A model generated the notes under the pieces. The model searched no databases, was not told the DNA's origin, and saw nothing but the letters and a program-made list of their open reading frames with translations. DNA of 64,000 nucleotides, from the NCBI RefSeq assembly GCF_003946675.1, contig NZ_RHOT01000004.1, forward strand, positions 1 to 64,000. The letters are read 5' to 3'. The position numbers and the translations under genes are program-made. The DNA is from Lapidilactobacillus gannanensis (GTDB taxonomy: Bacteria; Bacillota; Bacilli; Lactobacillales; Lactobacillaceae). Below are positions 53,323 to 62,159 of this stretch, piece by piece; the first letter of the stretch is position 1, and each line of letters begins with the position of its first letter.

Positions 53323-54120
53323 CAACTAAAGCCTGGTGAAGATGTTAAAACAAAATTAGTTCTGACGCCATTCCGGGCTGCGGGTTGTGGAACGCGGCGG
53401 CCGTCGATTTGAGTCAACTACAGACCCAAGTTCAAAAGCACTAAAACCTGGTGAAGTTTTTAAAACGGAATTGGTTCTGACTGCATTCCGTGCTGCGGGT
53501 TGTGGAACGGTGCCGACATCGATTTGAGCTTATTGCTACGCAACAATCTCGAATACGAGTCTTATTCTAAGCGATAAATCGCTAAGAATAATTTGGCGCC
53601 TGACAACCCGGTCCCTCCATTCCGTCTGGAGTTAGGTTAGTGCTTTTCACTGTTATTTGTGGTTAAGGCAGTTCTAGTAGAATTGATCAACTCAATTCAC
53701 TCACCAGTAATAGTTGAATAGTTAGACAAAATAGCCTGTGTGATACCTTTCGATTTTATCTCGAAAGATTGTCACACAGGCTTTGTTGTCTACTGCAATC
53801 TGATTTTCTACTCAGTGGTGCTCAATTCTGTTAGTTTCATCTGGTGGTTGCTGGGCGATTGGCGTCAGGGAAGGGGTTTTCTTTGCGTACGAGCGATTTT
53901 GCGAGAAGCAGTGAAATTATTCTTAACGGTTTACCGTTTAGAATAAGGATTGTATTTAAGATTTTTCGTAGAAAAAGCTTAAATCAATGCCCACGCCGTT
54001 CCACGCCCTAAAATCGCCCAGCAATCACCTTTTCAAATTGGGGAAGACTTGGCACCAGTTTAAGCAGCGTTCCGCACCCCGCTGGCTGCAACGGTGGTGT
54101 CATCTATTCCGCCTAAAACG
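53323..54120 (-). repeat. Large intergenic hairpin element, copy R5
   Basis: Reverse orientation relative to R1. Two tail modules come first, then CCTCCATTCCGTCTGG, the central 50-bp hairpin (53733-53782), GGTGGTTGCTGGGCGATT and its partner AATCGCCCAGCAATCACC (one G-T pair), and CAAATTGGGGAAGACTTGG at the end. It is the only copy between genes on the same strand. Confidence 0.9.
53733..53782. terminator. Central 50-bp hairpin of R5
   Basis: AGCCTGTGTGATACCTTTCGA pairs with TCGAAAGATTGTCACACAGG, with flanking A- and T-rich ends. Confidence 0.7.
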
Positions 54121-54233
54121 TTTTTTATCATTTAGGATCTGGCCTAAAACATTTTAAAAAATCATTGAAAAATAACTGTCTAGTCAGCGCTTAAAAAGTG
54201 AATTGTAGTATACTTAAGCCGGAGGTGAGTGAG

Positions 54234-54740
54234 ATGGAAGATTTAGAGCATTACCAGGTTTCAACGATGCATTATTCGCGAATTATGATTGCCGTTGATG
54301 ACGATGATTTTGTTTCGTCACGGCGGGCTTTTGATTATGCTTGTACTGTAGCTAAGATCTACAATATCCCTCTTGGCGTAGCGATGGTTTTAGAGACGGG
54401 CGACTTAAATATTTTTCAGTCGTTATCTCCGGACGTTTTGAGCAAACGCCGTCAAGAAATCTCACGGGACTTAAATAGTTATTGTGATAAGGCCCGTGAT
54501 TTTGGGGTAATGGAAGTTCAACCGTTCCTTAGCGAAGGTACCCCTGGTCATGAAATCGTTGAAAAAGTTGTGCCATCATTTAAACCTGATTTGTTAGTGA
54601 TCGGTTCAGAAACAAAGCCTGGTCATCGTAAAACAATTGGGACGCAAGCTGCTTATATTACACGCTACGCACCATGTTCGGTCATTGTCGTTCGTTCTGA
54701 TGCCAAGCGCCAAGAAATGTTGCAGGACTTGAGTAAATAA
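54234..54740 (+). CDS. Universal stress protein (UspA family)
   Basis: A 168-residue UspA-domain protein. The family start RIMIAVDDDDFVSSRRAFDYA (about 16-36) and the nucleotide-binding loop VIGSETKPGHRKTIGTQAAYITRYAPCSVIVV (about 123-154) are visible. The G-x2-G-x9-G(S/T) spacing is modified (PGHRKTIGT). The N-terminus is extended by about 15 residues. ATG 54234 follows GGAGGTGAG; an in-frame upstream start has no site. Usually a stress-responsive ATP/AMP-binding protein; the specific role is unknown. Confidence 0.92.
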   Translation: MEDLEHYQVSTMHYSRIMIAVDDDDFVSSRRAFDYACTVAKIYNIPLGVAMVLETGDLNIFQSLSPDVLSKRRQEISRDLNSYCDKARDFGVMEVQPFLSEGTPGHEIVEKVVPSFKPDLLVIGSETKPGHRKTIGTQAAYITRYAPCSVIVVRSDAKRQEMLQDLSK

Positions 54741-54809
54741 CCGCAGTAGCGTAATGCCTGTTACTGCTTCAGCAAAAACATGCTAATAATAATTAATTTA
54801 ATTGTCATC

Positions 54810-54990
54810 GAGTCTGGGACATAAGTCTATTTCCCAAAAAATAATACGAACTTTCGTTGCTGAGACGTGTTCTCAAAAGGCAACCGGTTCCGCTTAACGC
54901 GAAAATGCTGAGCAATTCTAACGAATTGTTCGGCATTTTTCGTTAATGCGCACCGGCTGACTGCCTTTTGTCACACGCTCTTTTTTTAAG
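54810..54990 (+). repeat. 180-bp intergenic repeat, copy 2
   Basis: Near-identical in layout to 51730-51908. The 40-bp hairpin at 54901-54940 carries changes in its left arm that keep G-T pairing. Confidence 0.88.
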
Positions 54991-55157
54991 CAATTTTGAC
55001 CACTCTAGTTTTCATTGACTGATCAAAAAAGTATCCTTTTGCCCCCTTCACCATTACCAGTCGAAACCGTCCAGCACTTGTCTATGCATATTAATATCAT
55101 TTAGATACTTATCTATTCATAACTAGACTAGTTTGTGTATAAGATAATACATAATAA

Positions 55158-55186
55158 TTGACCCTAAAAGGGCACTATTTTACGAT
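55158..55186 (+). promoter_or_regulatory. Promoter of the carbohydrate ABC importer operon
   Basis: TTGACC (55158-55163), 17 bp, TACGAT (55181-55186). The start of transcription would be near 55193, at the edge of the operator-like palindrome. Confidence 0.65.
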
Positions 55187-55193
55187 TGGTCTG

Positions 55194-55213
55194 TGATGAG
55201 AGTGCTTACATCA
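55194..55213 (+). promoter_or_regulatory. cre/LacI-type operator
   Basis: An imperfect palindrome with outer arms TGATG/CATCA. The inner TGAGAGTGCTTACA (55197-55210) fits the catabolite-responsive element with two mismatches. At +1 to +20 it would act as a roadblock for CcpA or a LacI-family repressor. Inferred from sequence only. Confidence 0.5.
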
Positions 55214-55248
55214 AGACTCTCGCAACTATTTTTAGGGGGGTGAAATAA

Positions 55249-56106
55249 ATGAAATGGTTCAAAAAATATCATCTAGAATTATTGTTAGTTTTGCCAATGA
55301 CTTTTTATATTCTTGGTTTCACGCTCTTACCACTAATTAGAACCATCATTCTCGGTTTTCAGAATCGCTACACCGGGAAATTCTCACTATCAACTTATCA
55401 AGCCCTATTTGCGCGACCAGATTTTTTAAAGTCGATTTCAAATACTTTTGTGATTGCATTGCTTAGCTTAAGTATTCAAATCGTCATTGCTTTTATCATT
55501 GCCCTTGTATTGAAGCAACGATTCCACGGGCGTTCAATCATTAGGGCGATTGTTTTAATGCCGATGGGGATTCCCACAATCGTTTCAGGAATCATTGCGC
55601 TTTATGTTTTCGGAACTTCTGGATATTTTAACGAGTTACTCTTCAAATTGCATTTAATTACGAAGCCCATTAATTGGCTGACCGGTAATTTCAAAGGCCT
55701 ACTAATTATTGCACTGGCTGACATGTGGAAAGTCCTACCTACCCTAGTGCTATTGTTATTAGCTGGTCTAGATAGCATTAGCCAGGATATCTATGAAGCG
55801 GCTGAGCTGGATGGTGCTAATTCTTGGCAATCATTTCGCTTCATCACCTTACCATTATTAAAACCAACCATTACCATGGCAGTACTATTACGCGCAGTTG
55901 ATGTCTTCCGAATTTTTGAATTGCCACAAGTATTAGTTGGAAAATCTGTCCCCTTTGTCTCGACTTTTGCTTATGAAGAATATGATATTGGCGATCTTAA
56001 CGGCTCTGGTGCCGCCTCAACAATTCTTTTATTAATGATTCTAGTTTTCGCCATTCTCTGGTTGAAGTTTGTTGATCGTGGCGGCAGCTTTGGTAATGAC
56101 TCATAA
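55249..56106 (+). CDS. Carbohydrate ABC transporter permease 1 (MalF/UgpA-like)
   Basis: A 285-residue inner component of a CUT1-type sugar importer with six membrane spans. The EAA loop that contacts the ATPase is YEAAELDGANSWQSFRFITLPLLKPT (about 184-209), between spans 4 and 5. Strong AGGGGGG site. First of three genes (permease, permease, binding protein) on one transcript with a cre-like operator upstream. No ATPase gene is adjacent, so a shared MsmK/UgpC-type ATPase elsewhere is likely. Confidence 0.93.
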   Translation: MKWFKKYHLELLLVLPMTFYILGFTLLPLIRTIILGFQNRYTGKFSLSTYQALFARPDFLKSISNTFVIALLSLSIQIVIAFIIALVLKQRFHGRSIIRAIVLMPMGIPTIVSGIIALYVFGTSGYFNELLFKLHLITKPINWLTGNFKGLLIIALADMWKVLPTLVLLLLAGLDSISQDIYEAAELDGANSWQSFRFITLPLLKPTITMAVLLRAVDVFRIFELPQVLVGKSVPFVSTFAYEEYDIGDLNGSGAASTILLLMILVFAILWLKFVDRGGSFGNDS

Positions 56107-56133
56107 TGCCAGTCAAATTAAGGAAGTGAGCAA

Positions 56134-56949
56134 ATGACTAAAAAAGCTTGGCGTAAATTCGGCTTTATTCTACTCGTGACAGCAATTAGCTCGTTAATGG
56201 TTGTGCCAGTTTATTTACTTTTTAAAATTTCAATCAGCCGACCAGATGAAGTGCTGACCCAACATCCGACATTTTTTGTTCATCATTTCGATTTTTCTCA
56301 TTGGCATGATGTCTTAGTTTCCGGTAATCTCTGGGCACCTTTACGCAAAAGTTTGATTGTGGCAACCGGAACGATGATTTTTGCAACTATCATTGTGGCG
56401 CCAGCATCTTACGCCATCTCGAGATTAGACCGTAAAGTAAAGCTGGCTTATATTGGTTCGTTATTTTTTACGAAAATGTTTCCCACGGTTGGGATTGCCC
56501 TGCCAATCGCTGTGACCTTTACTAAATTAAATTTGGTTGATTCTGATGTCGGCTTGATTTTAGCCCACTTAATCAACGAACTGCCCTTCATGGCCTGGAT
56601 TTTACTCTCAACTTTTAGTGCCATTCCTAAGGCCTTGGAGGAAGCAGCCATGGTTGACGGTGCGACAAGAATGCAAACTTTAAGAAAAATTGTTTTCCCT
56701 GTTGCTACTCAAGGAATTGCTGTGGCGGCACTTTATGTCTGGTTAAATTCCTGGAACAAGTTCACTTTTGCCCTTTATCTATCTTTAACCACGCAAACCC
56801 TGCCATTGGAAGTTTATTACTATGTCCAGCGTGGTAGCTTTTTTGAAACGGCAGCTTACTCAACTATTTTAGCCATCCCGGTTATTTTTATTACTTTTAT
56901 TTTGCAACGCTATTTAAAATCCGAGTATTTAAGCGGTACTGTCAAATAA
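56134..56949 (+). CDS. Carbohydrate ABC transporter permease 2 (MalG/UgpE-like)
   Basis: A 271-residue CUT1 permease with about six spans. The EAA loop is LEEAAMVDGATRMQTLRKIVFPV (about 168-190). An N-terminal periplasmic segment (DEVLTQHPTFFVHHFDFSHW) is typical of MalG-type subunits. AGGAAG upstream, 27 bp after permease 1. It would form a heterodimer with the preceding gene product. Confidence 0.93.
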   Translation: MTKKAWRKFGFILLVTAISSLMVVPVYLLFKISISRPDEVLTQHPTFFVHHFDFSHWHDVLVSGNLWAPLRKSLIVATGTMIFATIIVAPASYAISRLDRKVKLAYIGSLFFTKMFPTVGIALPIAVTFTKLNLVDSDVGLILAHLINELPFMAWILLSTFSAIPKALEEAAMVDGATRMQTLRKIVFPVATQGIAVAALYVWLNSWNKFTFALYLSLTTQTLPLEVYYYVQRGSFFETAAYSTILAIPVIFITFILQRYLKSEYLSGTVK

Positions 56950-56970
56950 CGCATAGGAGGCGTATTTAAA

Positions 56971-58209
56971 ATGAAAAAAACAGCAAAATTTGCCTTTTTG
57001 GCAACAACATTAGGAACTAGTTTACTCTTGTTAACAGGCTGCAGTACTAGCCAAAAATCCAGTACCAGTAGTCAGACTAAAACACTCAATGTCACAATGG
57101 GCCTAAGCGAAGACGAATGGAAAGTCATGCGCCAAGATATTTTGCCTGACTTCGAAAAACAATCCGGAATCAAAGTAAACGCAATTCAAATGGAATCCAC
57201 CGATGTACAAAAAAAGCTTGAAGCCTCAGCCGGCGCTAACAAAAATCAGATCGACGTTATTGCTCAAGATTTAAACACGACTGCTAAATTAGTTAACGAA
57301 GGATTGATGCGCGACTTAACCGCTGATCGCAAGATTATTCCGGCAGCCACCTATGCCAAACAAAAGTCAATCGGCGTCTTTGGTGGCAAAACTTATTTTC
57401 TACCATATCGCCCCAACGTTGAGATCAACTACTATAACCAAACTAAATTCAAAGAATACAATTTACAACCACCCAAAAACTGGGATGAGTTATTGAATGT
57501 TGCCAAAACATTCCAGGACAAAGAACAGCTGGGCCGCGTTGGTCTTAAATTTGACAGCAGTGGCGCTGCAATTGAAATAGTCGAATTTATTCGTAGTGCT
57601 GGTGGTGACCCACTAATTTTAAACGATAAAGGCTCGATCACCGCTTTCACTTATTTACAAAAACTCTGGCCATATTTATCACCAGACAGTCAAAAAGGGA
57701 CTTTCTCAACCACCAACACTTTTTTAGCCAAGGATGAAGTTTACTATATGCCAAATTGGCCTTTCGCAACTAATATTATTGTTGGTGATGGTGGCCGTAA
57801 AGATATCCTAGCTGACGCCGGATTCGCTGGTCCTAAAGGTGAAGTTAAAACCTTAGGTGGCGAAGTACTGGGCATTACTAAAAGCACGACCAAAACCAAA
57901 GAAGCTTTAACTTTCATAAAATATATGGAATCAAAAGCTGTTCAGAAGAAATTACTTGAAAAAAATGGTTGGCCATCTTTCCGTGAAGACGTCACCGGTG
58001 CAATTACTGGCTGGCAAAAACCATATTATCAAGCGACTGATCAAGCACTAAAGGTTGCGGAGCCATTGCCAAATGTACTCTATTGGGCTGACGAGACGGC
58101 TATTTTAAATGATGTTCTTCAAGAAATCTGTGTACAGCGGAAAGAGATTAAGCCAACTTTAGATAAGTATGCGCAACAATTGAAAGCCTTACAAAATGAG
58201 GCCAAGTAA
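56971..58209 (+). CDS. Extracellular sugar-binding lipoprotein (SBP family 1)
   Basis: A 412-residue solute-binding protein of the importer. A lipoprotein signal with lipobox LLTGC (Cys about 24) precedes a Ser/Thr linker and a family-1 binding fold: MGLSEDEWKVMRQDILPDFEKQSGIKVN (about 43-70), LPYRPNVEINYYNQTKF (about 128-144), NWDELLNVAKTF (about 152-163). Aromatic residues (for example YYMPNWPF) could stack on sugar rings. AGGAGG upstream, 21 bp after permease 2. The sugar cannot be read from sequence. It ends at R6. Confidence 0.93.
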   Translation: MKKTAKFAFLATTLGTSLLLLTGCSTSQKSSTSSQTKTLNVTMGLSEDEWKVMRQDILPDFEKQSGIKVNAIQMESTDVQKKLEASAGANKNQIDVIAQDLNTTAKLVNEGLMRDLTADRKIIPAATYAKQKSIGVFGGKTYFLPYRPNVEINYYNQTKFKEYNLQPPKNWDELLNVAKTFQDKEQLGRVGLKFDSSGAAIEIVEFIRSAGGDPLILNDKGSITAFTYLQKLWPYLSPDSQKGTFSTTNTFLAKDEVYYMPNWPFATNIIVGDGGRKDILADAGFAGPKGEVKTLGGEVLGITKSTTKTKEALTFIKYMESKAVQKKLLEKNGWPSFREDVTGAITGWQKPYYQATDQALKVAEPLPNVLYWADETAILNDVLQEICVQRKEIKPTLDKYAQQLKALQNEAK

Positions 58210-58212
58210 TAA

Positions 58213-59070
58213 CTCGGCGGCTGTCGATTGAAGCCAATTACAAATCTAAGTTCAAAAGCGTTAAAAACCTGGTGAAGTTTTTGAAACGGAATTGGTTCTG
58301 ACTGCATTGTGGGCTGCTTGTCGTGGAACGTGGCCGGCTGATTGAAACCAATTACAAATCAAAGTTCAAAAGCGCTAAAACCTGTGAAGTTTTTGAAACG
58401 GAATTGGTTTTGACTGCATTTCGGGCTGCTTGTCGTGGAACGCTGCGGCCGTCGATTGAAGCCAATTAAAAACCAATTGTCTTCAATTCGAGGCTTATTG
58501 TAAGTGCTAAAGCACTAACAATAATTTCGCGGCTGACGACAAGATCCCTCCATTCCGTCTGGAGTTGAGTTAGTACTTTTCACTGTTGTTAGTGGCTAAG
58601 GCAGTGTTAGTAGGATTGGTCAACTTAATTCACTCAGCAGTAATAATTGAATAGTAAGGCAAAAATAGCCTGTATGACATCTTTCAATTCCATCTCGAAA
58701 GATTGTCACACAGGCTTTGTAGTTCACTGCAATCTGGTTTTCTTACAGTGGTGCTCAATTCTGTTAGTTTTATCTGGTGGTTGCTGGGCGATTGGCGTCA
58801 GGGAAGGGGCTTGCTTTGCGTACGAGCGATTTTGCGAGAAGCAGTGAAATTTGACTTGCTGCTTTAGCAGTTAGTCAAAGCCTCGTATTTGAGATTGTTG
58901 CGTTAGCAATAAGCTCAAATCGATGGCCACGCCGTTCCACGCCCTAAAAATCGCCCAGCAACCACCTCTTCAAATTGGGGAAGACTTGACACCAGTTTAA
59001 GAACCATTCCGCACTCCGCCGGCCGCGGAGTTGTCCGCTACTTTGCCCAAAACCAACTCTAGATTTAAAT
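58213..59070 (-). repeat. Large intergenic hairpin element, copy R6
   Basis: Reverse orientation, with three tail modules at the left. CCTCCATTCCGTCTGG, the central hairpin (58667-58716), the GGTGGTTGCTGGGCGATT arm and its exact complement (about 58948-58965) follow, then CAAATTGGGGAAGACTTG. It lies between convergent genes. The 58770-58940 part is nearly the reverse complement of 31390-31540 in R1. Confidence 0.9.
58667..58716. terminator. Central 50-bp hairpin of R6
   Basis: AGCCTGTATGACATCTTTCAA pairs with CGAAAGATTGTCACACAGG. It ends the importer operon in position and form. Confidence 0.7.
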
Positions 59071-59091
59071 CATGCGTCTACTAAAGCCAAC

Positions 59092-59442
59092 TTAATCATT
59101 AGGAAAATGCTGATCCAAAAATTCTTCAAGCCGATAGCGCTGTGCTGTTGGTAAGGCGCCGTGCTCGATGAAACCCTTTAATTCTAATTGATCTAATCCC
59201 ACTGCGGTAGCGAGTTGACTTAAATTCAAGTTTTCTTTTGTAAGTACACGATTAACTTTCTCTCGTTGTTGTTGCAAACGAACTCGTTGTGCCAGGCTAA
59301 TAATAAAAATTAAAATTAACATGGCAATAATTGAAAACCACTTATTGGCTTGCCAAAAACGAGCCAACCAGAAATAGGCGGCAAAGAAAAGAGCAGCAAT
59401 CAGCACCAGAATTGTATAATCACGTCGTTGTTTTTTCGGCAT
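59092..59442 (-). CDS. Small membrane protein with C-terminal helical (HTH-like) tail
   Basis: A 116-residue protein with two membrane segments (about 10-26 ILVLIAALFFAAYFWLA and about 34-52 WFSIIAMLILIFIISLAQ). A cytoplasmic tail (about 60-116) contains LNLSQLATAVGLDQLELKGF, similar in pattern to a helix-turn-helix. The family is not recognised. ATG follows GGAGG. Convergent with the sugar importer. Confidence 0.7.
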   Translation of the reverse strand: MPKKQRRDYTILVLIAALFFAAYFWLARFWQANKWFSIIAMLILIFIISLAQRVRLQQQREKVNRVLTKENLNLSQLATAVGLDQLELKGFIEHGALPTAQRYRLEEFLDQHFPND

Positions 59443-59648
59443 TCATTAAACCTCCGAATATTAATATGCCTATCATAGCATAAAAGGCAACCTGATAACC
59501 GATCAATTAGTCGGCACTCACGTCATTACACGACTGTAGTGTACTTCATCACCACAATCTGAGCCACTGTTCATCAGCAGTCGCTTACCAAATCAGCAGT
59601 TTCAGGGTATACTAGTAGTAGGTTATAATTATATTTGGAGGTTTCGGC

Positions 59649-59996
59649 ATGACAGACACAACTAGTTCTGAACAAATCGTCAGTGATGAAGTTGGACGGG
59701 CATTTTTAGCATTTTATCTAGATATTTTCAAGAGTAATGAAATGGACTTATTAACAATTTTTGACGTGAAAAATCAGATTCCTGAGGTCAATCATTTCTT
59801 AACTTTAGCACCTCATACTAAGAAGGAAGATGTCTTGCAAGAATTGCTGGAAAATCGTCATCCTGAATTAACTGATATTTTAAAAAACATTATGGCTAAG
59901 TACCCCGATGTTGCCACAATGAAAACACCAGCAGCTTGGCATAACTGGTATACTGAAACTTTAGATCAAGTTGCTCAAAGAACTTCCCGCGATTAA
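59649..59996 (+). CDS. Hypothetical protein (115 aa)
   Basis: A soluble, acidic, mostly helical protein (DEVGRAFLAFYLDIFKSNEM; PAAWHNWYTETLDQVAQRTS). It has a strong TTGGAGG site and a normal ATG. No family is recognised. It stands alone ahead of the DUF308 gene, which could share its transcript. Confidence 0.7.
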   Translation: MTDTTSSEQIVSDEVGRAFLAFYLDIFKSNEMDLLTIFDVKNQIPEVNHFLTLAPHTKKEDVLQELLENRHPELTDILKNIMAKYPDVATMKTPAAWHNWYTETLDQVAQRTSRD

Positions 59997-60092
59997 TTTC
60001 TCGTTCTTTTGGACAAGAAAAATCAGCCTTGAGGTCAATTGAAGAAAGTGACCTTTCTTAAGATAATATGTAGTAAACATGGAGGCTTGCAG

Positions 60093-60623
60093 ATGGATAA
60101 TTTAGTAAAGAATATTAAACGTAATATGTGGCTACGTGGCTTAGTTTTCATTCTCTTTGGTCTATTAGTCGCAATCAAACCAGATTTAATGATTAATTTA
60201 GTCATTAAATTATCAGCTGGTTTCTTACTGGTAATGGGGATCATCAATTTTGTTAGTGGGTTACGCGAACGTAACAGTGGCGAATCAATGAACGGTAACA
60301 TGATTGTTGGTATTATTGAAGCAGTCGCCGCCATTTTCGTTTGGATTTTTGCCCGCGCACTTCTGAATATGATTCCTTTCGTCCTCGGAATCATCCTATT
60401 AGTTCATGGTATTAATTTCTTGATTCAAGTTCACGGTCATCGTAAGTACGTTAATGTTAGTACTTTACCAAGTTACATTTACGGTGTCCTAATTCTAATC
60501 GCTGCCGTTGTAATGATTTTTAATCCTTTCTCAAGCTTCACCATCCTCTTCCGCGTCTTTGGTTGGTTGCTAGTTGTTATGGGGATTATCGAAATCTTCG
60601 GCACTCGTATTTTTGGAAAATAA
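60093..60623 (+). CDS. DUF308 (HdeD-like) membrane protein
   Basis: A 176-residue protein with six short membrane spans (for example LRGLVFILFGLLVAIKP, LVIKLSAGFLLVMGIINFV, GVLILIAAVVMIFNPFSS, GWLLVVMGIIEIFG). The internal repeat and the GLL..I.P pattern are typical of DUF308/HdeD. The role is unknown in Gram-positives. ATG 60093 follows GGAGG; the upstream in-frame start at 60039 has no site. Confidence 0.88.
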   Translation: MDNLVKNIKRNMWLRGLVFILFGLLVAIKPDLMINLVIKLSAGFLLVMGIINFVSGLRERNSGESMNGNMIVGIIEAVAAIFVWIFARALLNMIPFVLGIILLVHGINFLIQVHGHRKYVNVSTLPSYIYGVLILIAAVVMIFNPFSSFTILFRVFGWLLVVMGIIEIFGTRIFGK

Positions 60624-60676
60624 GTGGCCTGTTTCAACACAGACTTGCGCTGATCAGTTAAACAATCTTTACTACA

Positions 60677-60856
60677 ACGAGCCTGTGACATCAATCTTCA
60701 TACAAAAATAAAACGAACTTTAGTTGCTAAAACGTGTTCTCAAAAGGCAACCGATTCCGCTTAACGCAAAAATGCCGCGCAATTCTAACGAATTGTTCGG
60801 CATTTTTCGTTAATCCGCACTGGCTAACCACCTTGGTCGCACGCTATTTTTTTAGT
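60677..60856 (+). repeat. 180-bp intergenic repeat, copy 3
   Basis: Same layout as copies 1 and 2 but more diverged at its left end (GAGCCTGTGACATCAATC). The 40-bp hairpin is at 60768-60807. Confidence 0.85.
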
Positions 60857-60945
60857 TTTTCCAAAAAATATTCGGCGGCCAAAATTGTAACCTCGTTATT
60901 CAGCTGGCTGCTAAAACCGTTCTCAGTTTGAAAGCAAGCATTAAA

Positions 60946-62145
60946 CTAGTCGTGATTTGTTTCAGGAGTAAAAACTACTTTTTCTAATTCATTGGCAACT
61001 AACTTAAGTTGATTGTAATCACCAGCGTAATTACTCATCAGAATAATCCCCGACTGCCCATCCTTACTAACATGAATTGTCGAACCAAAGTAGACGCCAG
61101 CGCCATTAGCTAGCTTAGATTGAGGGCGATTATAAAAACCACCGCCATAATTTCCGGCAAAAAGAATGTTGGCGTCAGCTTTACTAATTAAAGTACCATC
61201 CAGCATACTACGAACTGTGACATAGAAATCACCAACACTCATAAAGATTTGACCAGTGCCAAGCTCGTAATGTTGTTGATTCAAGTCGAGCGTCAAACTC
61301 TTTTGATAGGGTGCCTCACGGGGACCATTATACGACGTTGCTGCTAAATCATGATCGGTTAATTCATAACTGAAAGCTGTTTGGGCTAGTTTTAAACGGC
61401 GGACAATTCGCTGCATAACTAAATCATGGTAGCTTTTACCGGTCACCTTTTCTAAAATACCTGCTAAAAGTACATAATTAACAGCCTGGTAATTCGATTT
61501 ATTGTAGAAATTAGCATTAAACTGTAACCGTTTAATGTCCTGTGTAATGGTCATCTCATCGTTAACAAATGGACCCGTACCCATACTGCCCATGGTTAGT
61601 CCTGAAGTCATATTTAGCATTTGACGAATAGTAATTGAGTGGCTATACGAAACATCAGGGTAATACTTGGCTAAGGTATCTGTCAGTTTTATTTTGCCAG
61701 CAACAACTTGTTGCATGATCAAAGTTCCCGTAATCGCCTTTTGCATGGAATTAATGTTAAAAGTTGTATCTAAGCCATTGCGGCGATTCGTTGTCAGGTT
61801 GGCAAAACCGTTGGCCGAAACAGCCACTATCTGGCCATGCTTGACGATAATACCGGTGCCAATGAACCCAATATTACGCAAACTAGTCACCAATTTAGTT
61901 TGCAATTCGGAGTTAGTTGGTCCCATTAAGTGACTACTTAACTGATGCTGATTTGGCGCAATTTTAGGTGCTGGTGTTTGTTTAGGGCTAGCTTTGACAC
62001 TTGCTCTGATTGACTGTTTAGGAAGATTATCACGCTTAATTGCATACCGTCGCCCTGCAGTCCAACTTACAATCACTAATAATAGCGGCAGAAAAATCGC
62101 GATTGGAATCAATAGTTTGCCAGTTTGCTTTTTCGGTCGTTTCAT
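60946..62145 (-). CDS. Serine hydrolase (beta-lactamase/PBP4* family), membrane-anchored
   Basis: A 399-residue exported protein with an N-terminal membrane anchor (LLIPIAIFLPLLLVIVSW, about 10-27) and a class C beta-lactamase-like domain. The SxxK motif is NSMQKAITG (Ser about 131), and the second motif region is YQAVNYVLLAGILEKVTG (about 221). LGTGQIFMSVGDFYVTVRS and NGAGVYFGSTIHVS follow. The Tyr-x-Asn motif reads YQAVN, a variant. Likely a peptidoglycan or D-amino-acid-related carboxypeptidase or esterase; the substrate is inferred. It lies 14 bp after its frameshifted paralogue, downstream of dltD. Confidence 0.88.
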   Translation of the reverse strand: MKRPKKQTGKLLIPIAIFLPLLLVIVSWTAGRRYAIKRDNLPKQSIRASVKASPKQTPAPKIAPNQHQLSSHLMGPTNSELQTKLVTSLRNIGFIGTGIIVKHGQIVAVSANGFANLTTNRRNGLDTTFNINSMQKAITGTLIMQQVVAGKIKLTDTLAKYYPDVSYSHSITIRQMLNMTSGLTMGSMGTGPFVNDEMTITQDIKRLQFNANFYNKSNYQAVNYVLLAGILEKVTGKSYHDLVMQRIVRRLKLAQTAFSYELTDHDLAATSYNGPREAPYQKSLTLDLNQQHYELGTGQIFMSVGDFYVTVRSMLDGTLISKADANILFAGNYGGGFYNRPQSKLANGAGVYFGSTIHVSKDGQSGIILMSNYAGDYNQLKLVANELEKVVFTPETNHD

Positions 62146-62159
62146 TCATCAAGCCACCC

